A DNA stretch of 64,000 nt from CAVREM01 sp963728825 (GCA_963728825.1 CAVSLA010000004.1:372001-436000); one strand, 5' to 3'. Numbered from the stretch's first letter, positions 1-8,836 are shown. Program-made: numbers and translations. The notes: a model not told the origin generated them from the letters alone.

Positions 1-2
1 TG

Positions 3-1484
3 AATCGCCGGGCGGGACGCGAGCCGGTCGTGTATCCACACGCCTCGCTCGAGCCGATTCTCGCCCGCACGCTGGGTGTGCCGCTGTTTCAGGAACAGCT
101 GCTGCGGATGGCGATGGTCGCTGCCGGATTCACCGGTGGCCAGGCCGAGGAACTGCGCCGCGCCTTCGGGTTCAAGCGATCCGAACGGCGCATGAAACAG
201 GTCGAGGTGCAGCTGCGCGACGGCATGGCGCGGACCGGCATCACCGGCGAAGCGGCCCAGCAGATCATCACGTCGATTACCTCGTTCGCGCTGTACGGAT
301 TTCCCGAGTCGCACGCGGCGAGCTTCGCCCTCCTCGCCTATGCGAGCGCCTACCTCAAAGCACATTATCCGGGCGCGTTCTATGCGGCGCTGCTCAACAA
401 CCAGCCGATGGGGTTCTATCACCCGTCGACGCTGGTCAAGGACGCACAGCGGCGCGGCGTCCGGTTTCATCCCATTGATGTGCAGATCTCGGCCTGGGAC
501 TGCACCGTCGAGGCCGACGGCGCGATCCGGCTCGGGTTGCGGTATGTGCACGGCCTGCGTGAACAGATTGGTAAGGCGGTCGCAGCCTGTAGCCCAAGTC
601 CTGTTCTGGATACGCGCGAGCACTACGGTGCGAGCGCGTCGGGCCTGGGGGTGGGGCCCCAGGCGAATAAGAATTGCCCGAAATGCGGCTGCGACGATGC
701 GTCGATGATCGAGGAGACCGATGGCCGTCTGTTCTGCAACGTCTGCTCGCATGCCTGGTGGATGAGCCGTGGGGCAGCGGACCTCTCAGGTCCGCAGCGC
801 CCGCGGCGCTTCGCCTCGCTCGACGCACTGGTCGCGCACGCGGGCCTGCGCCGTGACGAGATCGTGACGCTCGCCGACATCGGCGCGCTCAATTCGTTCG
901 GCTACGATCGGCGCTCGGCGCTGTGGCAGGCAGAAAGAGCCGTTCGCCCCTCCGGGGCGCTCTTCGGGGATGAGGACGCAGAGGGAGCAAAGGACGCAGA
1001 GGCTACGTCGACTCCCTCTGCGTCTGCGTCCTCTGCGTCCTCGTCTGAGTTCTGTCCATTGAAGCCCATGACCGAATCCGAGCGTCTTGTCGCCGATTAT
1101 GCCGGCACCGGCTTGACCATCGGCCGCCATCCCATGGCGCTACGGCGCGAGGAGCTTGCGATGCGCGGCGTGCTGCGGGCGATCGATCTGCGCCAGGCGC
1201 GGCAGGGACGAGTCGTGCGGGTCGCCGGCATGGTGATCACCCGTCAGCGGCCAGGCACCGCCAAGGGATTCGTGTTCCTGACGCTCGAGGACGAAACCGG
1301 CGTCGCGAACATCATCGTGCGTCCCGATCTGTTTGCCCGCGACCGCATGGTGATTGTCGAGGAGCCGTTCCTCGTCGTTGAAGGTGTTCTGCAGAATCAG
1401 GACGGGGTCATTGCCGTCCGCGCCGAAGCGGTGCAGGGCATGCGCGGCGTCGACATCGACTTCGACGCGCACGACTTTTATTAG
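3..1484 (+). CDS. dnaE2: Error-prone DNA polymerase DnaE2, C-terminal part (5' end outside window)
   Basis: The frame is open from the first base of the window, so the N-terminal PHP and catalytic domains lie upstream. DnaE2 is the translesion alpha subunit that works with ImuB in SOS mutagenesis. Visible are the finger/HhH part (motifs GREPVVYPH, PLFQEQL, SHAASFALLAYASAYLKAHY, GFYHPSTLVKDAQRRG) and a C-terminal OB fold (VVRVAGMVITRQRPGTAKG, then FLTLEDETG). Two stretches look foreign to the family. One is about 75 residues carrying a CPKC...CNVC zinc ribbon (about 575-800). The other is an acidic and Ser/Ala-rich linker encoded by an inverted repeat (970-1047). Both are in frame. Identification is firm; whether the insertions are tolerated is unknown. 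Confidence 0.93.
   Translation, partial: NRRAGREPVVYPHASLEPILARTLGVPLFQEQLLRMAMVAAGFTGGQAEELRRAFGFKRSERRMKQVEVQLRDGMARTGITGEAAQQIITSITSFALYGFPESHAASFALLAYASAYLKAHYPGAFYAALLNNQPMGFYHPSTLVKDAQRRGVRFHPIDVQISAWDCTVEADGAIRLGLRYVHGLREQIGKAVAACSPSPVLDTREHYGASASGLGVGPQANKNCPKCGCDDASMIEETDGRLFCNVCSHAWWMSRGAADLSGPQRPRRFASLDALVAHAGLRRDEIVTLADIGALNSFGYDRRSALWQAERAVRPSGALFGDEDAEGAKDAEATSTPSASASSASSSEFCPLKPMTESERLVADYAGTGLTIGRHPMALRREELAMRGVLRAIDLRQARQGRVVRVAGMVITRQRPGTAKGFVFLTLEDETGVANIIVRPDLFARDRMVIVEEPFLVVEGVLQNQDGVIAVRAEAVQGMRGVDIDFDAHDFY
777..795. repeat. GCGGACCT-ctc-AGGTCCGC palindrome inside dnaE2
   Basis: A perfect 8-base inverted repeat with a 3-base loop. It is the same core as the intergenic elements at 2044-2064 and 38225-38245, here read in frame as part of dnaE2. 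It lies at the downstream edge of the zinc-ribbon insertion. Confidence 0.75.
970..1047. repeat. GGACGCAGAGG / CCTCTGCGTCC inverted repeat inside dnaE2
   Basis: The left arm holds two copies of GGACGCAGAGG and the right arm holds copies of CTCTGCGTCC, with a short loop containing gtcgac. The same word family forms the hairpin at 15924-16028. In dnaE2 it is translated as a linker rich in Asp/Glu/Ala, then in Ser/Ala. Confidence 0.75.
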
Positions 1485-1965
1485 CGTCTGCCCACCTTCA
1501 CGACGACCCCGGCGTGCATCCGCAGCCCGTGAAACGGCTCATCGTCCGTAACCAGCTGCTGATAATCGGCCCCCACTCGAACACCGAGCCCGCGCCTGAG
1601 CCAGAAATCGACGCCTCCACCTGGCTGGACCACGAAATATGGTTCGCCGCCGGCCATGACCAGGCCTCCGAGGACGTGGGCGTAGACCCTGCGGCGCGAG
1701 TTCAGTGCGGAGCTGAACCGGGGTCCGGCGAGCAGCCATAACGCGAACTCGCTTCCGGTCACCTCACCAGTCAGTCCGAGCCCTCGATTGTTGGCGAAGT
1801 AACCGAGCTGGTCACCCCGGGAAGTGCCCCTCCCAGATGGATTTCTGTCAGCAATGACGCGCCCACCGAGACCTCGGTCAACCTGTTCTGCGCGAGCGCG
1901 GGAGCGGCCGCCAGCGACAACAGGCCGGTGCACGCGATGGATCGGAGGCCTGGCAGTCGGGTCAT
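1481..1965 (-). CDS. Small outer-membrane beta-barrel protein (frameshifted)
   Basis: The reading starts with a clear signal peptide (MTRLPGLRSIACTGLLSLAAAPALAQ) and continues in another frame from about 1830. That second frame has barrel-like alternating strands (GLGLTGEVTGSEFALWLLAG, YAHVLGGLVMAGG, GVDFWLRRGLGVRVGADYQ) and ends VVVKVGRR. The joined product is about 155 residues, the size of small OmpA/OprF-like acidobacterial barrels. This shift is -1 or +2, unlike the +1 shifts elsewhere in the window, so true decay is possible. The stop overlaps the dnaE2 stop on the other strand. Substrate and role are unknown. Confidence 0.6.
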
Positions 1966-2043
1966 GTTTCGGGCCCTCTACCAGGTATTGCGAAACCGGG
2001 GCGCCCGCTGGCTCAGCCCTGGGTGCGGGCGACTTTGACGAAC

Positions 2044-2064
2044 GGCGGACCTAAGAGGTCCGCC
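2044..2064. repeat. GGCGGACCT-aag-AGGTCCGCC palindrome followed by CTAC
   Basis: A perfect 9-base inverted repeat. It is followed by CTAC, the mirror image of the GTAG that precedes the copy at 38221, so the two copies are in opposite orientation. Confidence 0.8.
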
Positions 2065-2077
2065 CTACGTACATTCC

Positions 2078-2131
2078 GACTGCCGACTACCGACTGTCGA
2101 CTACCGACTACCGACTACCGACTACCGACTA
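2078..2131. repeat. Tandem CCGACTA-type heptamer repeat
   Basis: About seven near-identical heptamers (CCGACTA, with one CGACTGT variant) lie directly downstream of the ADOP permease gene. A related GACTG-word array is found at 13826-13908. Confidence 0.8.
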
Positions 2132-2135
2132 GAGG

Positions 2136-4565
2136 CTATTCGCGGCGCAGCGCGATCGAGGGGTCCAGCCTGACGGCCCGCCGTGCGGGAAGCCAGCAGG
2201 CGACGAGTGCGACGCCGACCAGGGCGAGAGCCACGCCGGCAACGGCCCCTGGATCGCGCGTCGGCAGGCTCGGCATCGTCGACGCCAGGATCCGCCCCAC
2301 CAGATACGCACCGGCAAGACCGATGCTCGTCCCGACCAGCACGAGCCGCGCGCCAGTTCCGATCACGAGGCGGAGCACGTCGCGCGCCTGCGCCCCGAGC
2401 GCCATGCGGATGCCGAACTCACCTTCACGCTGCGCGACCGAGTAGGACGTGACGCCGTATACCCCGACCGCCGCGAGCACCAGCCCGAGGATTGCAAAGG
2501 CTCCGAGCAGTGTGCCAAGCAGCGAGACGTTGCCCAGCCCTTCATCGACGAGGCTGCGGGCGGAGCGGATGCGCACCACCGGCAACGTCGGATCGAGCTC
2601 GGCCGCCGCGCGTCGCAGGGGCTCGACCAGAGCGCCCGGGTTGCTGCTCCTCAACATGACATTGACCGCATTGACCGGGCTCTGCGCGATCGGACGAAAC
2701 GCCTGCAATCGCGTGTACGGCTCGTTGAGATTGCCGGCGAACGCCACATCGTCGACGACGCCCACCACCTCGGTCCAGACGCGTGGCGTGCTGAGGCGCC
2801 CGATGCGCTTGCCGACGGCGCTTTCTCCCGGCCAGAAGCGCTGTGCCATCGTCTCGTTGATGACGACGACCCCGGGTCGATCCGCAGTGTCGGTCGGCTC
2901 GAAAACCCGGCCGGCACGCAGCCGCACGCCCAGCGTGTCGAAATACGACAGGCTGACCGGTTCGGAGAACACCTCCGGCGCATGACCAGCGGCAGGCTCG
3001 GGCAGTCCCTCGACGACGATCCCGCCGCTGCTGTTGAACCCGTAAATGGGCTGCGACGCCGACAGCGCCGCCTGCTGTACACCCGGGAGCGCCCGCAGCC
3101 GCTGCTCGAGGCGATCGTAGAAACCCAGACGCTGTTCAGGCGTCGCGTAGCTCTCCCCGCGCAGTGCGATTTGGGCGATCAGCAGGCCGTCGACCTGCCA
3201 GCCGACGTCGCGCGCGGCGAACCGCTCCAACCCCCTGACGAACAGCCCGGCACCGGCCAGCAGCACCAGCGCAAACGCGATTTCGCCGACAATCAGCGCG
3301 TGCTGGGCCCGCTGGTGCGATCCGGCGCCGCGGACGAATTCCTTGAGCGTTCGATTGACATCCGTGCGCGACGCGAGCCAGGCCGGCATCATCCCGAACA
3401 TCACGCCGGTGAGGATCGAACATCCCAGCGCGAACAGGAACACGCGCGAATCGAGTGTCACCGCAGCGCCGGGCAGTTCGGCGAACAGGCGCCGGCTGAT
3501 GTATTGGACCGCCGCGAGCGCGATTGCCAGACTGGCGGCGCCGCCAAGGCACGCCAGCAGCAGGCTTTCGGTCAGCGACTGACGGAGCAGTCGGGTGCGG
3601 GCGGCGCCGAGCGCGCCGCGAATCGCATGCTCACGGGCGCGGGCGCTCTTGTGCACCAGCTCGATGTTCGCCAGATTGGCGCAGCCGATCAGCAGCACGA
3701 AGCCGGCCAGGCCAAAGACGAACCAGATCACGCTGCGCCGCACGTCGCCCGACGCGATCGCCTGCAGCGGCTCGAGTCGAAGGCTTTCGTCCTGATTCGA
3801 CGACGTCTCCCGGGACAACGACGCCGCCAGAGCGACCATCGCCTCCTCTGCCTGGACGATCGACACTCCGGGCTTCAGCCGCGCAAAGGCCGCGAGGTAG
3901 TTGTTGCCGCGGTTCTGCCGTTGTGCCGCCGTGAACGCCATCGGCCGCCAGAGGTCCACCGGCCCCCAGAGAATCGGGTGCTCGAATCCTGCCGGCATCA
4001 CGCCGATCACCTGGACGTTTTCCCCTTCCAGTCTGAGCGTTCTGCCGACGATGTTCGGATCGCCGCCGAAGCGGGCACGCCAGAATCGATCGCTCAGCAC
4101 GGCGACCTGATTCGCGCCGGGTTCGTCTTCAGCGGCCGAGAAGTGTCGTCCCAGCGCGGGCGCGACCCCGAGTGCCGGAAAGAAATCCGCCGTGACCGCC
4201 AGGCCCCGCAGCCCTTCGGCGGCCCGGCCGTCCTCGAGGAGGCTTTGCCGGGCCGGGTTGAACGCGACCATGTGATCGAACACCGTGTTCCGTTGACGAT
4301 GATCGAGAAAGTTCGCACCCGAATGGGGCCAGCTCTGCGAATGGATTGAGGTTCTATAAACGCGAACCAGCCGGTCCGCTGCGGGATAGGGCGCCGGCTT
4401 GAGCAGGTAGGTGTTCAGCACGCTGAACATCGCGGTATTCGCGCCGATGCCCAGCGCCAGGGTCGTGATTGCGACGATCGTGAACGCAGGCGCCCGCCGA
4501 AGCGCCCGCTGCCCGTAGCGGAGGTCCTGGACGAGATCCGACGCCCATCGAAGTAAAGCACTCAT
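2136..4565 (-). CDS. ADOP-family ABC transporter permease (MacB/FtsX type)
   Basis: This is an inner-membrane permease of the MacB/FtsX superfamily. Its N-terminus (DLRYGQRALRRAPAFTIVAI, then TTLALGIGANTAMFSVLNTY) is the signature of the acidobacterial duplicated orphan permeases, which have two permease halves and usually no adjacent ATPase. Residues about 20-250 are TM1 plus a MacB periplasmic domain; about 270-400 are three TM segments of the first FtsX half. A second periplasmic domain and a second FtsX half (from about 680: LLGAFAILGLVLAAVGVYGV) follow. At 809 residues it is full length for the family. No ATPase gene lies nearby. Substrate is unknown; lipid, peptide or macrolide export are family possibilities. 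It is divergent from the gene at 4747, with 181 bp between starts. Confidence 0.9.
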   Translation of the reverse strand: MSALLRWASDLVQDLRYGQRALRRAPAFTIVAITTLALGIGANTAMFSVLNTYLLKPAPYPAADRLVRVYRTSIHSQSWPHSGANFLDHRQRNTVFDHMVAFNPARQSLLEDGRAAEGLRGLAVTADFFPALGVAPALGRHFSAAEDEPGANQVAVLSDRFWRARFGGDPNIVGRTLRLEGENVQVIGVMPAGFEHPILWGPVDLWRPMAFTAAQRQNRGNNYLAAFARLKPGVSIVQAEEAMVALAASLSRETSSNQDESLRLEPLQAIASGDVRRSVIWFVFGLAGFVLLIGCANLANIELVHKSARAREHAIRGALGAARTRLLRQSLTESLLLACLGGAASLAIALAAVQYISRRLFAELPGAAVTLDSRVFLFALGCSILTGVMFGMMPAWLASRTDVNRTLKEFVRGAGSHQRAQHALIVGEIAFALVLLAGAGLFVRGLERFAARDVGWQVDGLLIAQIALRGESYATPEQRLGFYDRLEQRLRALPGVQQAALSASQPIYGFNSSGGIVVEGLPEPAAGHAPEVFSEPVSLSYFDTLGVRLRAGRVFEPTDTADRPGVVVINETMAQRFWPGESAVGKRIGRLSTPRVWTEVVGVVDDVAFAGNLNEPYTRLQAFRPIAQSPVNAVNVMLRSSNPGALVEPLRRAAAELDPTLPVVRIRSARSLVDEGLGNVSLLGTLLGAFAILGLVLAAVGVYGVTSYSVAQREGEFGIRMALGAQARDVLRLVIGTGARLVLVGTSIGLAGAYLVGRILASTMPSLPTRDPGAVAGVALALVGVALVACWLPARRAVRLDPSIALRRE

Positions 4566-4746
4566 GGCTGACCGGTTAGACGGACACAGCGAACGAACCG
4601 TTGACTGGCCAACACGTGAATGGCCCGGTCACTTTCACCGACGTGGCCATGGCCTTCACCTCGGCAGCTTCAACGGCCGGGCGGGGCAGAAGCGGACCGC
4701 TCCTGTCCAAACCCGCAGGTCAAGAAAAGCGTCTAACAAGCCGGCT

Positions 4747-7416
4747 ATGCGTCCGCTATTCGCTGTACCTTCGGTTGCGCTCTTCGCCGTCTGCTTCTCC
4801 ATCCGGCCAGCGGCAGCGCAACCGGCGACGCATGCGCCACGCGCCGGACTGGTGGCGGTGCGCGTTGCAAGCCCACCGGTCATCGATGGCCACCTCCGCG
4901 ACGAGGTCTGGGCAGCCGCGGCGGCTGCGGATCGATTCACACAGCAGGATCCCGACGAAGGGCAGCCCGCGACCGAGCGGACCGAGCTGCGGATCGCCTA
5001 CGACGACCAGGCGCTCTATATCGCCGCGCGGATGTTCGATGCCGACGCGGCCCTGATCGCCCGCCGCCTCTCGAGCCGTGACGACGACAGCGACGCCGAC
5101 ATGCTCGAGATCTACCTCGACCCGATGCACGACCACCTGACCGGCGCGAAGTTCCGGATCAGCGCGTCCGGCGTGCAGCAGGACGCCATCCTCTTCAACG
5201 ATTCCTGGGACGACTCGAGCTGGGACAGCGTCTGGCACTCGGCGGTGTCGATCGACGAGGATGGCTGGTCGGCCGAGTTGCAGATTCCCCTGTCGCAGCT
5301 GCGCTTCACGTTTGCGGAGCAGCAGACCTGGGGCGTCAACGCCATGCGGTTCATCCGTCGGAAGAACGAACGCGCCTGGCTGGAGCTCGTCCCGAAAAAC
5401 GAAAGCGGGGTCGCGTCGCGGATGGCCCATCTGAGCGGCCTCGACGGCCTTCGTCCGAAGCGTCACCTCGCGCTGCTGCCGTACACGGCGGCGCGCGCCG
5501 AGTTCGTGCAGCCGTCGCGCGTCGGCAACCCCTTCAACGACGGGTCGCGCGCCTTCGCCGCGGCCGGCCTCGATCTGAAGTGGGGCGTCACCAGCAACTT
5601 GACGCTCGACGGCACGGTCAATCCCGACTTCGGCCAGGTCGAGGTCGATCCGGCGGTCGTCAACCTCAGTGCCTTCGAGACGTTCTTCCAGGAAAAGCGT
5701 CCGTTCTTCCTCGAGGGCGCGCAGATTTTCGGGAACTTCGGTCAGGGCGGCGCCAACAACTTCTGGGGCTTCAATACGTCCGATCCGAACATCTTCTACT
5801 CGCGCCGGATCGGACGCACCCCACAGATCACGGCGTCAGGTGAGTTCACCGACCTGCCGGCGGCGACGACCATCCTTGGCGCCGCCAAGCTGACCGGCAA
5901 GACGAAAAACGGCTGGAGCATGGGATTGCTGAACGCGGTCACCGACCGGGAGACGGCGCGCACGATCTCGAACTCGATCGGCGGCGCCGAAACCGTCGAG
6001 CCCCTCACCAACTACCTGGTCGTCCGCATGCAGCGCGACATCGGGCGCCGCGCGGGGGCGGGACTGCTGGCGACTTCGGTCACGCGGCGGCTGGATTCGC
6101 TGGCGATGCGCGGCTCGCTCGCCTCGACGGCCTTCGTGTTCGGCGGTGACGGCTACTGGTTCCTCGACGCGGATCGCGAGTGGGTGATTACCGGCAAGCT
6201 CGCCGGCAGCCGCATCCAGGGCGCGCCGGCGATGGTGACACGCGCCCAGCGCGCCGCGCAGCGCTACTACCAGCGCCCCGACGCACCGCACGTCGAGCTC
6301 GACCCGACCCGGACCTCGCTCGGCGGGTTCACCGGGCGCATCAACCTGAATCGGAACAGCGGCCTGCTGCACGTCAACGCCGCCCTCTGGGGCGTCAGCC
6401 CCGGCTTCGAATCGAACGATCTCGGGTTTCTGGGCACCGGCGATCGGGCTGGCGGCCACGGTGTCGTGATGTGGCGCGACGTCACCCCCGGGCGCTTCGT
6501 GCGCAATTGGAACGCCTGGGTGTCGAAGTGGTGGACGTTCAATTTCAACCGGGAGACGCAGGGCGATGGCATCAACAGCAACGCCTATGTGCAGTTCCTC
6601 AACTACTGGAACATGAACGGCGGCCTCGGCATTTTTCGCGAAGTATTCGACGATCGGTTGACTCGCGGCGGACCGTCGTCGATTCTGCCGAGCGCCACCC
6701 GCTGGAACGTCAACCTCAACTCTGACGACCGGCAACTGCTTTCGATTTCGGCCGGCTACGGATCGTCTCGCACCGATGCCGGCGGATCGAGCCGGAACGC
6801 GAACCTGTCGCTGAACATCAAGCCGTCACCGAGGCTGACGATTTCCACCGGCCCGCAGTGGAATGACAACGACACCATCGCCCAATACGTGACCTCGGTT
6901 CGCGACGACACGGCGCTCCACACCTACGGCGGACGCTACGTGTTCGGCCATCTGGCCCAGGAGCAGCTCACGATGACGACGCGGGTCAACGTGATCCTGA
7001 CGCCGCGCGTGTCGATCCAGGTCTTTGCCCAACCGCTGGTCGCGGTGGGCGACTACGACGACTTCAAGGAGCTCGCGCAGCCGCGAACCTACGATTTCTC
7101 GTCGTACGGATCGTCGATCGGAGACCTGTCTTATCACGCCGCGACGCGGACCTACGTGGTCGATCCCGACGGCGGCGGCGCCGCGCCGAGTTTCACCTTC
7201 GGCGATCCCGACTTCAATTTCAAGTCGCTGCGCGTCAATACCGTGTTCCGTTGGGAGTTGAAGCCGGGCTCGACGTTCTACGCGGTCTGGACCCGCCAGC
7301 AGCAGGACTTCGCCTACCCTGGCGACTTCTCGCTCGGGCGCGACACGTCGGCGCTGTTCTCGGCGCCGGGCGACGATATCTTCCTCGTCAAGATGGCTTA
7401 TTGGATTGGGAGATGA
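4747..7416 (+). CDS. DUF5916 protein with CBM9-like N-terminal domain (outer membrane)
   Basis: The chosen ATG gives a signal peptide (MRPLFAVPSVALFAVCF...AAAQ); the frame is open further upstream but shows no signal there. Residues about 35-210 match the CBM9-like fold (PPVIDGHLRDEVWAAA, LRIAYDDQALYIAARMFD, LEIYLDP, WSAELQIPLSQLRF). The remaining roughly 650 residues are DUF5916, predicted to be a large outer-membrane barrel (NPDFGQVEVDPAVVNLSAFE, FFQEKRPFFLEGA). Such proteins are common in Acidobacteria and Bacteroidetes. Carbohydrate binding is suggested only by the CBM9-like domain. Total is 889 residues. It is followed by a large inverted repeat. Confidence 0.88.
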   Translation: MRPLFAVPSVALFAVCFSIRPAAAQPATHAPRAGLVAVRVASPPVIDGHLRDEVWAAAAAADRFTQQDPDEGQPATERTELRIAYDDQALYIAARMFDADAALIARRLSSRDDDSDADMLEIYLDPMHDHLTGAKFRISASGVQQDAILFNDSWDDSSWDSVWHSAVSIDEDGWSAELQIPLSQLRFTFAEQQTWGVNAMRFIRRKNERAWLELVPKNESGVASRMAHLSGLDGLRPKRHLALLPYTAARAEFVQPSRVGNPFNDGSRAFAAAGLDLKWGVTSNLTLDGTVNPDFGQVEVDPAVVNLSAFETFFQEKRPFFLEGAQIFGNFGQGGANNFWGFNTSDPNIFYSRRIGRTPQITASGEFTDLPAATTILGAAKLTGKTKNGWSMGLLNAVTDRETARTISNSIGGAETVEPLTNYLVVRMQRDIGRRAGAGLLATSVTRRLDSLAMRGSLASTAFVFGGDGYWFLDADREWVITGKLAGSRIQGAPAMVTRAQRAAQRYYQRPDAPHVELDPTRTSLGGFTGRINLNRNSGLLHVNAALWGVSPGFESNDLGFLGTGDRAGGHGVVMWRDVTPGRFVRNWNAWVSKWWTFNFNRETQGDGINSNAYVQFLNYWNMNGGLGIFREVFDDRLTRGGPSSILPSATRWNVNLNSDDRQLLSISAGYGSSRTDAGGSSRNANLSLNIKPSPRLTISTGPQWNDNDTIAQYVTSVRDDTALHTYGGRYVFGHLAQEQLTMTTRVNVILTPRVSIQVFAQPLVAVGDYDDFKELAQPRTYDFSSYGSSIGDLSYHAATRTYVVDPDGGGAAPSFTFGDPDFNFKSLRVNTVFRWELKPGSTFYAVWTRQQQDFAYPGDFSLGRDTSALFSAPGDDIFLVKMAYWIGR

Positions 7417-7430
7417 TACGAACAAGAAAT

Positions 7431-7541
7431 TTGAGGATCTGAGGATCTGAGGATTTGAGGAGTTGAGGAGTTGAGGAGTTGAGGAGCTCCTCAATTCCCC
7501 AGATCCTCAAATCCTCAAATCCTCAGATCCTCAAATCTCAA
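7431..7541. repeat. Large inverted repeat of TTGAGGATC/TTGAGGAGT words
   Basis: The left arm is about six direct copies of decamers such as TTGAGGATCT and TTGAGGAGTT. The right arm is the complement (CCTCAAATC words). The arms meet at gaggagctcctc. It lies between the 3' ends of two convergent genes and could act as a two-way terminator. Related words recur at 56300-56345. Confidence 0.85.
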
Positions 7542-7548
7542 CGTTCGA

Positions 7549-7965
7549 TCAGTGTCTGATGCGCAGTTGCGGCGCTCGCGCAGGACGATCGGCGGCAAGC
7601 AGGCCGTGGGTCAGATCGACGAGGTCTTCGAGCCACAGCGGCTTGAAGTGGAGCTTGGCCCCGAGCTCTTCGAGCTCGCGTGACAGGCTGTCGTCGACCG
7701 TGTAATCGCCGGTCACGATCGCGACCGGTGTGGCCTGATACCGCGAATCGGCACGGAGGCGATAGAGAAATCCGAGCCCGTTGATGAGCGGCATCCGCAA
7801 ATCGACGATGATGGCGTCCGGCTGTTCGAGCCGTGCCTGATTGAGGCCGGTTTCGGCGTCAATCGCCGTCCGCACTTCGTGGCCTTCCAGCCGCAGCATG
7901 CTCGCAAACGTCTGCGTCACCGCCACGTCGTCGTCGATGATCAGCACCTTGGACGGAGTGGTCAT
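7549..7965 (-). CDS. Stand-alone response regulator (receiver domain)
   Basis: This 138-residue protein is one CheY-like receiver with no output domain. The acidic pair (VLIIDDDVAV), phosphoacceptor Asp (IIVDLRMPLINGLGF), Thr switch (VAIVTGDYT) and Lys-Pro (LHFKPL) are all present. It is probably an active phosphorelay protein or single-domain regulator. The start is the ATG that overlaps the stop of the gene at 7962-8276 (ATGA), so the two are translationally coupled. No cognate histidine kinase is adjacent. Confidence 0.88.
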   Translation of the reverse strand: MTTPSKVLIIDDDVAVTQTFASMLRLEGHEVRTAIDAETGLNQARLEQPDAIIVDLRMPLINGLGFLYRLRADSRYQATPVAIVTGDYTVDDSLSRELEELGAKLHFKPLWLEDLVDLTHGLLAADRPARAPQLRIRH

Positions 7966-8276
7966 GCCCACGCTCCGGACTGCAGCGGACGACCACTGCG
8001 GGCCGCGATCAGCAGCTCCTCGAGCTCCGCTTCGCGAAGGAGAGCGTCGGTCGGGGTCTGGAAATATTCGACGATCGACCCGTGCGCGTGGCGAATCATC
8101 AGCCGGTAAGGGCCGTTGTCGCCGCAGGACGTGACGTCCCAGCGCACCAGTTCCGGGCCTGCCATGAACACGTTGGACATGTACGGTGACCGACGCATCC
8201 GCAAGCGCTGTGCCTGCACGGAGTTGCACGCTTGTGCGCAGGGCGGCCCACCGGCAGATGTCCCACTGTTAGTCAT
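7962..8276 (-). CDS. Hypothetical small protein coupled to a receiver gene
   Basis: A 104-residue soluble protein. It has the core RSPYMSNVFMAGPELVRWDV and a helical C-terminus (LLREAELEELLIAA). There is no signal peptide or membrane segment. An internal Met (MRRSPYMSN) is an alternative start. It sits between two receiver-domain genes and overlaps the downstream one by four bases, which suggests a role in the same signalling module. I do not recognise the family. Confidence 0.6.
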   Translation of the reverse strand: MTNSGTSAGGPPCAQACNSVQAQRLRMRRSPYMSNVFMAGPELVRWDVTSCGDNGPYRLMIRHAHGSIVEYFQTPTDALLREAELEELLIAARSGRPLQSGAWA

Positions 8277-8285
8277 GCCGCCTCA

Positions 8286-8762
8286 TTATTGACGCCCGCT
8301 GGACGGAATCGACGGCTGACGCAGCACGGTCCGAATCTGGGCGAGCATGACGTCCAGCCTGAATGGCCTGACCAGCAGGCTCGCTGTCCCGGGAGCGTTG
8401 GTCGGCCGTCCGCCCCGCGTGTCGCCCGCCGTCACGATGATCGGAATGTGTTCGGTCAGCGAGTTGAGCCCAAGCCATGTCGAAAGGCACCAGGCGGGCC
8501 ACTGCGGCAGGTCGAGCTCGGTCACGATCACCTGGGGGACCCTCTGGCTGACGATGGCCAGCAGCTCCTCACCGTTTTCGGCCTCGTCGACCAGAAACCC
8601 CGAGGCCTTCAGATAGCGCGAAGACGGTACCCGGGCGCCCTCGAAGCTGTCCGCGATGATGACGTGCGGGTGCCGTCCGGGGCGGTCGGTGCTCCGCCGT
8701 CCCCCGCGCGGCAGACGCCGGCGGTCGACGCACTCCTCGTTCCGTTGTTCGGTCTGAGACAC
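8286..8762 (-). CDS. Degenerate (pseudo-)receiver domain protein
   Basis: The C-terminal 120 residues follow the receiver pattern (HVIIADSFEGAR, FLVDEAENGEEL, VIVTELDLPQW, HIPIIVTAGD, LLVRPFR). The phosphoacceptor Asp is replaced by Glu (TELDLP), the N-terminal acidic cluster is reduced to a single Asp, and the switch Lys is Arg (RPF). Such substitutions often lock a receiver or make it phosphorylation-independent. The first 30 residues are basic and low in complexity, so the true start may be further in. It is first in a three-gene unit with 7962-8276 and 7549-7965. Confidence 0.7.
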   Translation of the reverse strand: MSQTEQRNEECVDRRRLPRGGRRSTDRPGRHPHVIIADSFEGARVPSSRYLKASGFLVDEAENGEELLAIVSQRVPQVIVTELDLPQWPAWCLSTWLGLNSLTEHIPIIVTAGDTRGGRPTNAPGTASLLVRPFRLDVMLAQIRTVLRQPSIPSSGRQ

Positions 8763-8836
8763 TGCACCGCGTCGGCCCGAACGGCAGAAGCGTCCGGCCG
8801 GCGCAGGCCATAGCCTACCTTATTCTCGTTTCCCCT

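Noticed and set aside
2982..4349. A 455-codon open frame on the plus strand opposite the ADOP permease.
   Set aside because: The minus strand encodes a complete, recognisable permease there. The plus-strand product is low in hydrophobic order and rich in Arg/Gln, as expected of an antisense frame in high-GC DNA.
7431..7541. Possible insertion-sequence end or attachment site.
   Set aside because: No transposase or integrase is nearby and there is no target-site duplication; the arms are built of short repeated words.
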